NCBI RefSeq assembly: GCF_018603515.1
Contig: NZ_JACATN010000009.1
Location: forward strand, 1 to 62,700
Reading direction: 5' to 3'
Source: Zobellia barbeyronii
GTDB taxonomy: Bacteria; Bacteroidota; Bacteroidia; Flavobacteriales; Flavobacteriaceae
DNA: 62,700 nt
Notes under the pieces: generated by a model
Databases searched by the model: none
What the model was told of the DNA's origin: nothing
The model's input: the letters and a program-made list of their open reading frames with translations, nothing else
Shown here: positions 62,563 through 62,700 of the stretch, one piece after another
How positions within the stretch are numbered: the stretch's first letter is position 1
How the letters are laid out: each line of letters begins with the position of its first letter
Position numbers and translations under genes: made by a program

Positions 62563-62700
62563 TAGCCAACGGCTGGGCTCGTATGTTTGTTTCTTAAGTT
62601 GAAGATAAGATATTTAGAACAATGAATTAGTTTAAAGGAAGAGTGATTTCGTGGTTGGGCTAGATACTAAAAAGAGATATCGTCGCTTAGGTTTACGCTC
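62563..62700. other. Right edge: possible start of a further attC-like element
   Basis: GTAGCCAACGG at about 62563-62573 mirrors the GTTGGCTAC found at the other cassette end, but the window stops before an arm or core can be judged. No gene seen in the last 140 bp. Confidence 0.3.

Noticed and set aside
53900-62700. Firm call of an integron
   Set aside because: No integrase, no attI site and non-canonical R boxes within the window; reported as attC-like only.
53900-62700. Anti-phage defence island
   Set aside because: No recognisable defence domains (nucleases, CBASS, TIR, restriction enzymes); unknown genes alone are not enough.

Overview
The window looks like chromosome of a marine Flavobacteriaceae member (Bacteroidota). 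This rests on gene content: a SusC/SusD pair with sulfatases, a type B T9SS (gliding-motility type) C-terminal domain followed by PorP/SprF and OmpA-family genes, an SDR-type threonine dehydrogenase, a Nudix-type arabinose regulator, AT-rich DNA, and -7 boxes of the form TAnnTTTG. Genus is not resolved; Zobellia/Maribacter-like is a guess.

Layout. 1-3.3 kb (+): the 3' part of a large surface protein (acidic pentapeptide tract, five PKD domains, polysaccharide-lyase domain), whose frame is open to the window edge, then a hexapeptide acetyltransferase. 3.3-9.2 kb (-): a five-gene exopolysaccharide/glycan set (epimerase, FAD oxidoreductase, polysaccharide deacetylase, GT2, GT-C-like membrane protein). 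9.6-15.9 kb (+): L-arabinose operon araR-araB-araD-symporter-araA. 16.1-19.3 kb (+): secreted RidA-family protein with a complete TRAP transporter. 19.4-20.6 kb: tRNA-Arg(CCU), a 38-aa ORF and a secreted protein. 21.0-27.7 kb (+): polyamine operon speA-speB-deoxyhypusine-synthase-like gene, a small acidic protein, a GNAT/nitrilase fusion and a zinc-protease/RimK fusion, preceded by a structured leader. 28-35.5 kb (+): SnoaL-like protein, CAP lipoprotein with a structured upstream region, and the adhesin-PorP/SprF-OmpA operon. 35.6-44.2 kb: housekeeping and small genes, mostly minus strand (threonine dehydrogenase, M28 peptidase, SDR protein, CBS protein, zinc ribbon, pentapeptide repeat, DUF2945). 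44.5-50.7 kb: SusC, SusD and a convergent sulfatase, a minimal polysaccharide utilization locus. 50.8-52.6 kb: CAT-like acetyltransferase and TonB.

53-62.7 kb is distinct. Every gene lies on the minus strand, most are single-gene units of unknown or accessory function (alpha/beta hydrolase, TPR protein, a second sulfatase, SMR exporter, Crp/Fnr regulator, DTW protein, several unrecognised proteins), and many gaps hold a related 140-210 bp imperfect-palindrome element. Five of these share a 24-25 nt core. This resembles a gene-cassette array with attC-like sites, but no integrase is in view, so that reading is inference. It is the most interesting structure in the window. Next are the acidic repeat at the left edge, the polyamine operon with its leader RNA and two domain fusions, and a folded intergenic region at 28.5 kb.

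Several genes use TTG or have a better internal start than the longest ORF; starts given here are chosen accordingly.
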